64,000 nucleotides of DNA from NCBI RefSeq assembly GCF_024584705.1, contig NZ_CP097384.1:2728001-2792000 (forward strand), in the 5' to 3' direction. Numbering within the stretch: the first letter of the stretch is position 1; each line of letters starts with the position of its first letter. The position numbers were made by a program, and so were the translations under genes. Origin of the DNA: Blastopirellula sp. J2-11 (GTDB lineage: Bacteria; Planctomycetota; Planctomycetia; Pirellulales; Pirellulaceae). This document shows, one piece after another, positions 27,438-37,268 of the stretch. The notes beneath the pieces are model-generated. The model was not told the origin of the DNA. It worked only from the letters and a program-made list of their open reading frames with translations, and searched no databases.

Positions 27438-28240
27438 TGGTTTAGCGTGTAGTAAAGGGAGGCCGATCCAAAGAAAGGGGCTGCTTCTACGTCGACCGAC
27501 GACCGTTGCGCCGCCGTTGCATCGGGCGCAACTTGAAACTGAAATGCGACCCACGATTGCCGCGTGCCTGAATGAGGGCCATACGATCGTTGCGGCCATC
27601 GGAGCGACGCCCAAGTTTTTAGGCCGTCGCGCATATCGGCGACTTCGGCCTCATCGGGGCGCAGACGCATCTCAAAACGGAGCGTGCTGTACGAGCGTGC
27701 GCCGCCGGCGACCAGCTTGGGAGCGGCGATCAGATCGGTCAATTCGATCTTCTCGACGTCGTCGTTATCCAGAAGTTCTTCGACCAGATCACGCCAAGCG
27801 GCGGCGGTGGTTGGCGCCGGTCGAGCGTCGCCAGTCGCTTGAAATTCGAGCAAGCGATTCGGTTCGCTCGGATCGGACGCGAAAAACTTCAGTTCTCCTA
27901 TCAGCGGCGAACCGTCCGGATCGAGCGCGATAGTCTCGGGATTCCAGATCGCGATCGCTTGCGGAAAGGGATAGGTCGAATCGTAGTAGGTGATGATTTT
28001 GGCGCCGGGAAACGACTCGCTGGCGGTCGCGCCGGAGAAGGCGCGTTGAATTCGTTCGATAATCACTCGAGCATGCTGCGCCATCACGCCTTGGTCGGCG
28101 GCGTATTCATGCGCCATTTGCACCGCCAAGGCGATCGTGCTGAGCGCAGCGGCCATCATCCCCATAATGGCGGTCGCCACCAACATCTCGGCAAGCGTCA
28201 TGCCGCGGCGTTTCGGACGCTTAGGTGCTTGGCGGTACAT
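27434..28240 (-). CDS. minor pseudopilin, GspJ-like
   Basis: 268 residues. The prepilin signal RRGMTLAEMLVATAIMGMMA (about residues 11-30) has a cleavable G-M junction and Glu at +5. Length and a large extended C-terminal domain fit PulJ/GspJ. It overlaps the GspI-like gene by 20 bases and the GspK-like gene by 4, so all three are tightly coupled in the I-J-K order used in type II secretion operons. Confidence 0.83.
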   Translation of the reverse strand: MYRQAPKRPKRRGMTLAEMLVATAIMGMMAAALSTIALAVQMAHEYAADQGVMAQHARVIIERIQRAFSGATASESFPGAKIITYYDSTYPFPQAIAIWNPETIALDPDGSPLIGELKFFASDPSEPNRLLEFQATGDARPAPTTAAAWRDLVEELLDNDDVEKIELTDLIAAPKLVAGGARSYSTLRFEMRLRPDEAEVADMRDGLKTWASLRWPQRSYGPHSGTRQSWVAFQFQVAPDATAAQRSSVDVEAAPFFGSASLYYTLNQ

Positions 28241-28820
28241 ACGTGAATACCCTTCGCCGTGTCAGGACTTCGCGCCAATCGGTTCCATCTTGATGGAAGA
28301 TGCTCACCTCCAGCGCGCGATAAGGGCCGGCGTTGCTATCGTCGAGTTCCATGCCCTGGTCATCCTTGTCGACGTAATAGACTTCGCATTTGCAGCGCCA
28401 GCGCTGCATAAACGTGCTGCTCATTCGAAAGCTGGCCGGCAAGTATCGCCCTGTCCCATCGCTTTGTCCAAGCGCTATTCCATCGATCGCCACAGGCGGG
28501 GTCGACGTATAGTCGTTGTAATCGTCGGTATCGTTGTATTTGGTCCGGCCATCCGCGCTGGTTTCGCTGGAGGCGGCGCTGAGCGTTGTTGGGTAGGGAT
28601 CGCTTAGCGCCGGATCGACCCAGTCTTGCCCCATTACTTCGTCCAGCATTTGATCGGCCAGGCCAGATGCGATCGTCATCTCCTGTGCGTCCATCGTCGC
28701 TTCCAGAGTGCTCTCGACGCTTAGCAGCAGCGCAGCCGAAGTGATCGTGATGATCGTTAGACAGACTAACGCTTCGATCAGAGAGAATCCGCGGCGTGGG
28801 AGTTGGTGGTGCAGTCGCAT
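28221..28820 (-). CDS. minor pseudopilin, GspI/PilV-like
   Basis: 199 residues from the ATG at 28820; an in-frame start at 28871 would add an unlikely leader. The signal RRGFSLIEALVCLTIITITS (about residues 9-28) is a canonical class III prepilin site. Small C-terminal domain. First gene of the minus-strand operon that runs to 18581. The ends of the I-like and J-like genes overlap by 20 bases. Confidence 0.85.
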   Translation of the reverse strand: MRLHHQLPRRGFSLIEALVCLTIITITSAALLLSVESTLEATMDAQEMTIASGLADQMLDEVMGQDWVDPALSDPYPTTLSAASSETSADGRTKYNDTDDYNDYTSTPPVAIDGIALGQSDGTGRYLPASFRMSSTFMQRWRCKCEVYYVDKDDQGMELDDSNAGPYRALEVSIFHQDGTDWREVLTRRRVFTYVPPST

Positions 28821-29060
28821 GGCGGGCTGGGTGGATGAAAGAATGAATAAAGCGCGGCGAGGTCCCCTCAAGCTCCTAGCTTCCTCGCCGCGCAGCGAAC
28901 TTCACCCCTCCCCAAGGCTTCAGTTCATCTGAAAGATAGGGTCTGTAGGGCCAGAGTCAAATCCCGCTAAAAAATGCGCAGCGGGATCGAAGAATGTTGC
29001 GAAAATGCAACCTCCCTGCGGAGAGTTCGCCAAAGAAATAGGCAAGGGAGCGAGCGGCTT
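28821..29060. other. upstream region of the pseudopilin operon
   Basis: 240 bases between nadC and the first pseudopilin gene, both on the minus strand. It should hold the operon promoter. A purine-rich stretch is visible near 28890-28960 but I cannot assign -35/-10 boxes. Confidence 0.35.
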
Positions 29061-29972
29061 TTACGACTTCCAGTCGAGCCCCAGGTCGAGCGAGACTGCG
29101 CCATGCGTTAGTGCGCCGACGCTAACCCGCTCGACGCCTGATTCCGAGATGGAGCCGATCGTTTGCAGGTTCACACCGCCGGAAGCTTCAAGTTCGACCT
29201 GCGGCGCCAGGCGATTGCGCATCTCCACCGCTTGCCGTAATAGTTCAGGCGGCATGTTATCCAGCAAGATAATATCGGGCAGCGACGGAAGCACCGCTTC
29301 CAACTGCTGGAGGCTGTCTACTTCGACTTCGATCAGTTTCTCTGCAGCGGCCGCATCGCCCAGTTGAGCGACCAAGAACTCGCGCACCTGCGGGGTGATG
29401 TCGGCCAAGGTCCGCTGCGTGGCGCTCCAGGCCAAATGATTGTCTTTCGCCATGACGGCGGCGAACAAGCCGACACGATGATTCACTCCGCCGCCGCATT
29501 GTACGGCGTATTTCTCTAGCCGTCGCCAACCGGGAGTGGTCTTCCGCGTATCATAGACGCGAGCCTGACCGGTTGCGGCGTCAACATAACGCCGCGTCAA
29601 AGTAGCGACGCCGGTCAGCCGACACAGAAAATTAAGAATCGTTCGTTCGCTGGTCAGCAAGTCACGGACGTTGCCTTGCAGGTTGCCGATCACATCGCCG
29701 CATTGGATCGAATCGCCATCCTGCTTTTGCGGCGTCCAGACCAAATCGAGTTCGGCCTCTTCGATAATCAGCGGAATCACTGGCGCTCCGGCCAATGTGC
29801 CGGAGTCCCGCGCGGCGATATCGGCGTTCCCTTGAGCGTCGGCCGCGACCAGCGAGACCGTCGACCAGTCTTGCTCGTCGTCGAGATCCTCGCGAAACGC
29901 TAGGCGGATCAAATAGCGGCAATCATCGACAAGCTGGGGATCCCACGAAACCTGGCGGTATTCTTTCGGCAT
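29061..29972 (-). CDS. nadC: quinolinate phosphoribosyltransferase (nicotinate-nucleotide pyrophosphorylase, carboxylating)
   Basis: 303 residues, the usual size. It converts quinolinate and PRPP to nicotinate mononucleotide in de novo NAD synthesis. Signature segments are FLCRLTGVATLTRRYV, DTRKTTPGWRRLEKYAV, GGGVNHRVGLFAAVMAKDNH and VELEASGGVNLQTI, containing the Arg, His and Lys residues that bind the two substrates. Cytoplasmic. It stands alone here, divergent from the ComEA-like gene, with no nadA or nadB beside it. Confidence 0.95.
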   Translation of the reverse strand: MPKEYRQVSWDPQLVDDCRYLIRLAFREDLDDEQDWSTVSLVAADAQGNADIAARDSGTLAGAPVIPLIIEEAELDLVWTPQKQDGDSIQCGDVIGNLQGNVRDLLTSERTILNFLCRLTGVATLTRRYVDAATGQARVYDTRKTTPGWRRLEKYAVQCGGGVNHRVGLFAAVMAKDNHLAWSATQRTLADITPQVREFLVAQLGDAAAAEKLIEVEVDSLQQLEAVLPSLPDIILLDNMPPELLRQAVEMRNRLAPQVELEASGGVNLQTIGSISESGVERVSVGALTHGAVSLDLGLDWKS

Positions 29973-30073
29973 GCTTCTATCAGAAAAACAGGGAGAAATG
30001 TTGCTTGCTTTAGTCTCGCTTGACGCCGACGGTTTGTCGATAATGGGTAGCGCCTTTCCACCACAAATTCGTC

Positions 30074-30514
30074 ATGACCAAGCCCGCTTCACCGCCGCCA
30101 GGATCCAATCGTCGCATGCGTTGGACGCTGCGCCGGGGAGATCAACTAGCGGTCGTGATCGTACTGCTGCTCTTGACCGTCGGGATGTCGATCTACGCGT
30201 GGCGCGATCAGAATCGTCGCACGCACTGGATCGACATCGAGCAAGTCGAGCCTGTTCCGGTCGCCTATATCGTCGACATCAATCAAGCTGACTGGCCTGA
30301 ATTAACGCAGTTGCCAGGCATTGGGGAAACGCTGGCCAAGCGAATTGTCGAGTCGCGCGAAACGATGGGGCCATTTTTAGATCACCATGATCTGCAACGC
30401 GTCCGCGGGATCGGGCCGCGAACGCTGGAGCGACTGCGTCCCTATTTGCTGCCGACCGCCGATGTCGAGAGCATCGCCGGCGATGCTCTTTCAGCCCCAA
30501 GGCCAGGCGGCTAG
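30074..30514 (+). CDS. ComEA-like helix-hairpin-helix DNA-binding protein
   Basis: 146 residues. One transmembrane helix (about 22-40, LAVVIVLLLLTVGMSIYAW) is followed by two helix-hairpin-helix motifs: VDINQADWPELTQLPGIGETLAKRI and LQRVRGIGPRTLERL. This is the layout of ComEA, which binds incoming DNA at the membrane during competence. No comEC or comF is in the window. The 3' end overlaps the end of the converging channel gene by 4 bases. Confidence 0.82.
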   Translation: MTKPASPPPGSNRRMRWTLRRGDQLAVVIVLLLLTVGMSIYAWRDQNRRTHWIDIEQVEPVPVAYIVDINQADWPELTQLPGIGETLAKRIVESRETMGPFLDHHDLQRVRGIGPRTLERLRPYLLPTADVESIAGDALSAPRPGG

Positions 30515-33500
30515 TTGGACTCGGTCGGAGAAGCGGTGGACTCGGAAGAGCTATGTGGTCCGTCACCATGCTTTCCATTTCCGTTTCCATTGCTCCGATT
30601 TTGACGCAGCGACTCTTCCCAACTCTTGGTGAGCTCTTCTGGCGCCGAACGAATATGAAGATCGGTCTGCGGAAAGGCGATTTCGATCTCTGCTTCGCGG
30701 AAAGCGTCGTCAATTTGCAAATGCAATTGATGAATCGTTTCGAGCCGATGGTCGAAATTCGCCAGGTAAGCGCGGACGGTGAAGGTCAACGCACTATCGC
30801 CAAACGCTTCAAAAGTGACCAGCGGTTCAGGGTCTTTGAGAATATAGGGATGGTTGCTCAGCACCTTACGCAACGTCGCTTCGGCCTTGCGGGTATCGGA
30901 TCCATAGGCGATACCGATCGGAATCTCAATCCGGTTCAGCGTGCTGCTCAAGGTCCAGTTCAACACGCGCCCAGTGATGAACTCTTTGTTGGGCACGATA
31001 AACTCTTGACGGTCCCAGTTTAAAATGGTCGTCGAACGAATTTGAATACGGGCGATCGTGCCGGTGACTCCATCGATCGTGACGATGTCGCCGATCCGAA
31101 TCGGACGTTCGATCAAGAGGATCAAACCGGCGATGAAGTTCGCAAAAATTTCCTGCAAGCCGAAACCAAGCCCGACCGACATTGCGGCGACCAGCCATTG
31201 GATTTTGTCCCATTGCAAGCCGAGCCAACCGGCGGCGGCGATCACGCCGAGCGTAACCACCAAGTATTGACAGATCGTAGCGACGGCGAAACGCCCGCCT
31301 GAGTCGAGTTCGAGTCGCGGCAGAACAAACAATTCCAGCACGCCAGGCAGATTGCGGGCCAAGACGAATGTCACAAAGGCGGCCAAGATCGCCAGCGTAA
31401 ACGAACCGAGCGTTAATCGATATTCGATCGTCGACGCGGGAGCATTATCGAGCGACAAGGAAGGGATGACGGTCGACTCGACTCCAGCTTCGCTTGTCTT
31501 GGTTGCCGAAGTCGCCGTGACGGGGGACGAAATTGTCGGGATATCTAACGTTTGACCAAATTCCATGACAGGATAGATGGTTGTGCGGCCGAGACTGCGC
31601 ACCGCCGGCAAAACGTCTTTCCAGATAACCGCCAGACCGACGAGTAAAATCCCGCCGAACATCACTTTCACCAGATGCCGCGTCTGCTCGCCGATGATCG
31701 AGGGATCCAGTTCCGGCGTTTCTTGGGCGGCTCCGACGACTTCGCTAGAAAGCGTTTCCTTTTCGCTCTTTTGCAGTTGCGCCTTTAAGCGTTCGCGTAG
31801 CAGCAACGTTCGCTTGAGCATGATCCAGCGGAACAGAAAGCCTTGCCCCACGCCGACCGCAATCACCAGATAGAGCGTTGAATTCAGCGTTTCGGCAATG
31901 CGAACCGCGCCATAGTAGTAGCCCCAGGCCGCGGCAATCGCCAACCCCAGCGGCAGCGCGATAAACGCGAGGAACGCGGCAGGTGCGAGGGTTGCAAAAA
32001 TGCCGCTGCTGTAGTTGTCTTGGATCCATTTTCTCGCGGAACTCTGCTTGCCGAGCGCTCGCCACAGGACGACGGAAACGAGTGCGATCGAGATGATAAA
32101 GACGGCTCGTGCGAGCGGGTCATCGACGGCCGACCCGCTATGTTCTTCTGCGGCGGCGTTAATGCCGGCCGCCAGCGGCAGCAGGTATTTCAGCGATCCG
32201 CTGGTCCAGCGGATATCTTTGGTCACCTCGTCCGGAACGCGAAAGTGGGCCGCCATGACGCCGTTGGGGCGGGCCAGTTGTTTCAGCATTTCTAGCGGAA
32301 ACAACACGAACGTCGTCGCATAGAATCCAGCGGAAAGCGCCGCCGCCAGCGCCGATTCTCCCCGCAGCAGTGACAGGAAATAGCCGATCGCCAAAAAGAT
32401 CGACGGCCAGATTAACGCTGTCAGCGTCGTCATGATCAACGCTTCGGTCGTCATGCGCAGCGGCGAAAGTCGCTTCCAGGCGAGTTCCGAGCCAATATCA
32501 TTCAGCCGATGCCGCATCCGCCGCTTGTAAAACAGCAGGACGCCAAAAAAAGCGGCCGTGATCAGAAACGCGTAAGGACGTCGTTTGAAATCGTTGAACG
32601 CCAGTTTGGCGAGACTTCGCCAATTGGCGGGAGAAAGCAGCCATCCGGCGGTCCGAACCACTTCGCTGGCTTCTTCCCAGTCGAGAGCACTGGGAGAGCG
32701 AATCCACAGAATTCGCTCGTCGATAAAGGTTTTGAATTCGCGGGTTGTGGTCGCCAGATTCTGCTCGCTCGCCTCCAGATCAATAATCTTCGTGAACAGT
32801 TGTTCGGTCGATTTATAGTAGTCGTCAACAATGGTTAAACGGTTATCGTAAACGGCGGCGATACGTTGCACGACTTCCGGATCATCCAAATCCGGGGTCT
32901 TCAGCGCGGCGTCTTGCGGCGCCAGTTTGGCGAACGCGAACGTATCGTCCATCTGCGCTAAGCGATTCAGACTGCGCGACAGACGCAGGCGAATTCGCCC
33001 CGCCTTTTCCAGAAACTCGGCGGGATCAATAACACCGGCTTCCACATCCGACTTGAGCACCAGCACATCACTATAGGCGTCGCGTACGTCCAGCAGATTT
33101 AATTGCAGCGTTTTGCGCTCTTCGTCTCGGTTTTGCAACTCCACCTGAAATTGCCGCTCTTCGGTCAACTGGGCGCGAGCTTCCCGCAACATGACGCCGA
33201 TCGCGTCAGAGGGAAGATCTTTGGCTGCTTTGTCTTCCGTTTCTCGCTTGAGCTGAAGCAGATTTTCCAAACGGGTTTTCGACTTGGCCAAGTCGTCTTC
33301 GCGCTGCTTCAGTTCGTCCAGTAATTTGGTGCGAACTTCCAGCAATTTTGTGTTGAGTTCAAAGAATTGCGTAATCGCCGACGAGGCGTCGGTCGTATCT
33401 TTTTTGGCTTCTTCCAACTGGTCCTTGGACGCTTCCAGTTGCATTTTGGCTTCGGATTCACGCTTTTCGGTCGCCAATTGGCGAACACGCTCCAACTCCT

Positions 33501-34236
33501 TTTTTAAGAAGGCGCTTTTCTTGCTCGCCAATTCCTTTTTTAGATTGAATAGCTCGCTCGACGCATCGTACGCCGCGAGTTCGATCTTTTCGGCGCTTAA
33601 CTCCGCGCCGATTTCGACCAGCTTCGCTTCGATTTCGGTTCGCCGGGCCAACTGCGATGGATTCGCTTCGATTGCCGCCGGCAAGGTCGCTAGTTCGGTT
33701 TGCAGCGTCGCCGCTTGAGCGGGCAGATCAGCGATCGACTTGGGATTAGCGACCTGGCGTTCGGTGCGACGAGAAACTTCGGCGGTGATATTTAGCAGAT
33801 CGGCTTTCGACTGATCCAGGTCACGCTGCAGCTTTTCGACCTCCGATTCAATGGCCGGCAGTTTTGAAGTTTCACCGACCGGCGAGCGGGTTGCCTGTTC
33901 GGCCGTTTCCAACTGGCTCTTGAGTTTGGCCGCTTGTTCGTCCGGCTGATCGATAGCGGCTTGCCATTCCGCTTTTTTTTCTTTCCAGATGGCCGCAGAC
34001 TTCAGGCTTTTCGCCGCCGCGTCAAACTGTCCGGCCAGTTTTTCTTTTTCGGCGTCTTCAATTCCACCGAAATCGGCGACCGCTTTTTGGCGAACTTCGA
34101 CATCCTTCACCGTAAGCGCAGCGTCCGTAGCGGGTGGAGGAGTCTCTTGAGCTGGCGCAAAGTTAGGGACCAGCATGGTCGCCAAGCAAAGCGCCAGAGA
34201 GAAAAGTAAGCGGTTTTCCGTCGATCGATTCAGCAT
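30511..34236 (-). CDS. large MscS-family mechanosensitive channel, MscK/KefA type
   Basis: 1241 residues. A signal peptide ends near APAQE, followed by a periplasmic coiled-coil region of about 500 residues. Several transmembrane helices lie between about 530 and 1000, and the C-terminal MscS module (about 1005-1200) has the pore helix VGLGFGLQEIFANFIAGLIL, the beta domain ERPIRIGDIVTIDGVTG and the cytoplasmic alpha/beta part. It should act as an osmotic safety valve, possibly ion- or ligand-gated. Length and architecture match E. coli MscK and MscM. The C-terminus is Ser/Asn/Gly-rich. Confidence 0.9.
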   Translation of the reverse strand: MLNRSTENRLLFSLALCLATMLVPNFAPAQETPPPATDAALTVKDVEVRQKAVADFGGIEDAEKEKLAGQFDAAAKSLKSAAIWKEKKAEWQAAIDQPDEQAAKLKSQLETAEQATRSPVGETSKLPAIESEVEKLQRDLDQSKADLLNITAEVSRRTERQVANPKSIADLPAQAATLQTELATLPAAIEANPSQLARRTEIEAKLVEIGAELSAEKIELAAYDASSELFNLKKELASKKSAFLKKELERVRQLATEKRESEAKMQLEASKDQLEEAKKDTTDASSAITQFFELNTKLLEVRTKLLDELKQREDDLAKSKTRLENLLQLKRETEDKAAKDLPSDAIGVMLREARAQLTEERQFQVELQNRDEERKTLQLNLLDVRDAYSDVLVLKSDVEAGVIDPAEFLEKAGRIRLRLSRSLNRLAQMDDTFAFAKLAPQDAALKTPDLDDPEVVQRIAAVYDNRLTIVDDYYKSTEQLFTKIIDLEASEQNLATTTREFKTFIDERILWIRSPSALDWEEASEVVRTAGWLLSPANWRSLAKLAFNDFKRRPYAFLITAAFFGVLLFYKRRMRHRLNDIGSELAWKRLSPLRMTTEALIMTTLTALIWPSIFLAIGYFLSLLRGESALAAALSAGFYATTFVLFPLEMLKQLARPNGVMAAHFRVPDEVTKDIRWTSGSLKYLLPLAAGINAAAEEHSGSAVDDPLARAVFIISIALVSVVLWRALGKQSSARKWIQDNYSSGIFATLAPAAFLAFIALPLGLAIAAAWGYYYGAVRIAETLNSTLYLVIAVGVGQGFLFRWIMLKRTLLLRERLKAQLQKSEKETLSSEVVGAAQETPELDPSIIGEQTRHLVKVMFGGILLVGLAVIWKDVLPAVRSLGRTTIYPVMEFGQTLDIPTISSPVTATSATKTSEAGVESTVIPSLSLDNAPASTIEYRLTLGSFTLAILAAFVTFVLARNLPGVLELFVLPRLELDSGGRFAVATICQYLVVTLGVIAAAGWLGLQWDKIQWLVAAMSVGLGFGLQEIFANFIAGLILLIERPIRIGDIVTIDGVTGTIARIQIRSTTILNWDRQEFIVPNKEFITGRVLNWTLSSTLNRIEIPIGIAYGSDTRKAEATLRKVLSNHPYILKDPEPLVTFEAFGDSALTFTVRAYLANFDHRLETIHQLHLQIDDAFREAEIEIAFPQTDLHIRSAPEELTKSWEESLRQNRSNGNGNGKHGDGPHSSSESTASPTESN

Positions 34237-34414
34237 TTTTGTCTCCTACGGATTCGATTCTACGGCAATTTGTGGGTTCTCGTGAAGATGAGTCAGCGAC
34301 GGCGAAGGACGTGGGGATGTCATTTACCGCCGATAAGGCGATAATAAAAAGATTCGGCCTGCACGATCCAGGGCCACTCTTTTGCGCCGCTTCCACTGTT
34401 GTACGAGATTGTTG

Positions 34415-36478
34415 ATGCAGTTCGAGCTTCAAGCCCCTTTTGCGCCCGCTGGGGATCAGCCTGCCGCTATTGAGCAGCTTGTCGAGGGACTTCGCGCCGA
34501 GCGCCGCCACCAGGTTCTGTTGGGGGTGACTGGTTCCGGCAAGACATATACCGTCGCTAATGTGATTCAACAGTTGCAGCGACCGGCGCTGGTGATTTCG
34601 CACAACAAAACTTTAGCGGCCCAGCTTTATAGCGAATTCAAAGAATTTTTTCCCCACAACGCGGTTCACTATTTCGTCAGCTACTACGACTACTACCAGC
34701 CTGAAGCGTATATCCCGCAGCGCGACATCTATATCGAGAAAGACGCGTCCATCAACGACGAGATCGATCGTTTACGGCTCGCTTCGACCAGCGCCCTGGT
34801 CAGCCGCCGCGACGTGATCATTGTCGCGAGCGTCTCAAGTATTTATGGGCTCGGTTCCCCTTCAGACTACAAAGCGATGATGGTCAGCATCGCCAAAGGG
34901 CAGATGATCGACCGAGATGAAGTTTTGGGCAGGCTCGTTGGGATTCTCTACGAGCGCAATGATGTGGCGTTCGAACGCTCGAAGTTTCGCGTTCGCGGCG
35001 ATTGTATTGAGATTTGGCCTTCGTACGAAGAATTCGCCTATCGCATCGAGCTGTGGGGGGACGAAGTCGAGCAACTTTCGATCATCAATCCGTTGACCGG
35101 CGAAGTGATCGCTCCGCAAGAGCAGCTGTACATTTATCCGGCCAAGCACTTTGTGTTGCCGGAAGAGCGCGTCGCGAAGGCGGTGGTCGATATCAAGCAT
35201 GAGCTGTCGGCTCGTCTGCAAGAGTTGGAGTCGGCCGGCAAATTGCTGGAAGCGCAGCGATTGAACGCACGCACGCGGTTTGATATCGAAATGATGCAAG
35301 AGGTCGGTTTTTGTCCCGGCATCGAAAACTATAGCCGTCCCCTCTCCGGCAGACCCCCAGGCTCGGCGCCCAGTACGCTGTACGACTTCTTTCCGAAAGA
35401 CTTCTTGCTGTTTGTCGACGAATCGCACGTCACGATCTCGCAGATCCGTGCGATGTACCACGGCGATCGTAGTCGCAAGATGAACCTGGTCGAGCATGGT
35501 TTTCGCTTGCCTAGTGCGCTCGACAATCGCCCGTTCAAGTTCGACGAGTGGGAAAACATCGTCAATCAGGCGGTTTTCGTCTCGGCGACTCCCGGCGACT
35601 ACGAATTAGAAAAAGCGGGAGGCGAAGTGGTCGAGCAGATCATTCGCCCGACGGGTCTGCTTGATCCCGTGGTCGAATTGCAGCCGGCGCGCGGACAGGT
35701 CCAGCATCTGCTTGAGGAAATTCGAGAGCGGGTCGCCGTCAAAGAACGCGTGTTGGTCACCGTGCTCACCAAGCGCTTGGCCGAGGATTTGGCCAATTAT
35801 CTGAGCGAGCAAGGCATCGCTTGCAAGTGGCTGCACAGCGAATTAGACGCTTTCGAGCGAGTCGAGTTGCTGCGTGATTTACGCGAAGGAAAATTCGACT
35901 GCCTGGTTGGGATCAACCTGCTGCGCGAAGGTCTCGACTTGCCCGAAGTATCGCTGGTAGGGATTCTCGACGCTGACAAAGAGGGATTTCTGCGGAGCGA
36001 GACCTCGTTGATTCAAACGATCGGTCGCGCCGCACGTAACGTCAACGCCAAAGTGATTCTCTACGCCGATCGAATGACCAACTCGATGCAAGCGGCGATC
36101 GACGAGACCGACCGACGTCGCAAGATTCAGCAAGAGTACAACCAGAAGCACGGCATCACGCCTGAATCGATTAAAAAGAACATCCGCCGCGGAATCGAGA
36201 ACGACGCCGACGCCCATCGGACAGCCAGCGCCGCAGTGGGCAAAACGGATGACGCCGAATACATCACGCTGGAGTACATCGCCGAACTACAAGCCGAGAT
36301 GCTAGCGGCGGCGGAGAATCTGGAGTTTGAGCGAGCGGCCGGAATTCGCGATCGCATCAGCAAGATGCAAGACTCGGTTGGCAAAAAGATCAGCGACGTT
36401 GGCCGCAGTGACGACAAAAAGGGACGAGGAAAACGGCGCCGCGGAGGCGCCAAAACGCCGCGCCCGAAACGGGGCTAG
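34415..36478 (+). CDS. uvrB: excinuclease ABC subunit B
   Basis: 687 residues from the ATG at 34415; the in-frame TTG at 34382 would add 11 residues not found in the family. UvrB is the helicase-like damage verifier of nucleotide excision repair. Visible are Walker [15 protein letters not shown], the beta-hairpin [27 protein letters not shown], the helicase motifs [16 protein letters not shown] and QTIGRAARN, and a C-terminal UVR motif ([20 protein letters not shown]) that contacts UvrC. The last 25 residues are a Lys/Arg-rich tail. No uvrA or uvrC is adjacent. Confidence 0.97.
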   Translation: MQFELQAPFAPAGDQPAAIEQLVEGLRAERRHQVLLGVTGSGKTYTVANVIQQLQRPALVISHNKTLAAQLYSEFKEFFPHNAVHYFVSYYDYYQPEAYIPQRDIYIEKDASINDEIDRLRLASTSALVSRRDVIIVASVSSIYGLGSPSDYKAMMVSIAKGQMIDRDEVLGRLVGILYERNDVAFERSKFRVRGDCIEIWPSYEEFAYRIELWGDEVEQLSIINPLTGEVIAPQEQLYIYPAKHFVLPEERVAKAVVDIKHELSARLQELESAGKLLEAQRLNARTRFDIEMMQEVGFCPGIENYSRPLSGRPPGSAPSTLYDFFPKDFLLFVDESHVTISQIRAMYHGDRSRKMNLVEHGFRLPSALDNRPFKFDEWENIVNQAVFVSATPGDYELEKAGGEVVEQIIRPTGLLDPVVELQPARGQVQHLLEEIRERVAVKERVLVTVLTKRLAEDLANYLSEQGIACKWLHSELDAFERVELLRDLREGKFDCLVGINLLREGLDLPEVSLVGILDADKEGFLRSETSLIQTIGRAARNVNAKVILYADRMTNSMQAAIDETDRRRKIQQEYNQKHGITPESIKKNIRRGIENDADAHRTASAAVGKTDDAEYITLEYIAELQAEMLAAAENLEFERAAGIRDRISKMQDSVGKKISDVGRSDDKKGRGKRRRGGAKTPRPKRG

Positions 36479-36687
36479 CAGCTCTTCCGAATAGGCGCCT
36501 GGCTTTCTGGGTAAGTTGCGAAAACCCTGCCGGCCGTCAATTGTGGGACTCTAACGTTTCGTCCAGATTATGCGGATCTGCGGGCGAAAAACGCCGAATC
36601 CAGACGTGTACACGGACGACGCGCGTCCGTCGTGCACTTTCTTGGCTGATAATCCGCCAGCGAACGAACATTGCCTGGAGTCGAATA

Positions 36688-37110
36688 ATGAAGATGATGA
36701 TTTGCGTCGCCACGGCGCTGATGACGTTGCTGGTCTCCTCGGCCACGATGGCTCAAGATTTCACGATTCGCAGCAGTCCGAGCGATCAGCCGTCGCAACC
36801 GCTGGAACAAGCGCCGGCTCTGTCGTCGTCGACGCCCGAGATGTGGTTCTATTTACAGGAAGCGCGTCGAGCCGAGAGCCCGTCGGTGCTGCGACTGCAA
36901 CGAGCCCAGTTCATCGCTGGTCAGCGCATCTCGCGGATCGCCGCTCGCGACTGGTACGGCGTTTCGCTGGCTCGCCCCGAAACGAACTCGACGCCGATGT
37001 TCCGTCACTACTCGAACCTGCGAACCGACGCGACTTGGGATCCGGCGATGCAACTGCGTTACTCGACCGGCACGCGTCCGATTTATGTCACCGGCGGTCA
37101 GCAGTTCTAA
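36688..37110 (+). CDS. small secreted protein of unknown function
   Basis: 140 residues from the ATG at 36688, preceded by TGGAG at 36676-36680. Starting further upstream at 36541 would place a signal peptide in the middle. The signal peptide (MKMMICVATALMTLLVSSAT) ends near MAQD. The mature part is Ser/Pro-rich then has LQEARRAESPSVLRLQRAQF and a C-terminal Tyr/Arg segment (LRYSTGTRPIYVTGG). I do not recognise the family. A strong terminator hairpin follows. Confidence 0.75.
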   Translation: MKMMICVATALMTLLVSSATMAQDFTIRSSPSDQPSQPLEQAPALSSSTPEMWFYLQEARRAESPSVLRLQRAQFIAGQRISRIAARDWYGVSLARPETNSTPMFRHYSNLRTDATWDPAMQLRYSTGTRPIYVTGGQQF

Positions 37111-37141
37111 ACTGATCAGCGTTGACAAGACCCAACCAGTG

Positions 37142-37170
37142 AAACGGCTGAGCTAACGCTCGGCCGTTTT
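37142..37170 (+). terminator. rho-independent terminator
   Basis: A 12-bp stem AAACGGCTGAGC / GCTCGGCCGTTT (one G-T pair) with a TAAC loop, ending in TTTT. It lies 31 bases after the small secreted gene and can serve it and possibly the converging acetyltransferase gene. Confidence 0.8.
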
Positions 37171-37268
37171 GCGTTAAGATCGTCTCATCTCAGAAGGCGA
37201 GAGACCGCAATCGAAAGGTGGTCCTGTCGATTGGTGACCGTCAGCGTTTCGGCGATCTCAACAAACGG

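Noticed and set aside
27438-27614. 59-codon N-terminal extension of the LamG/GspK-like gene
   Set aside because: It overlaps the GspJ-like coding region and lacks the prepilin leader; the ATGA overlap at 27437 gives a coherent start.
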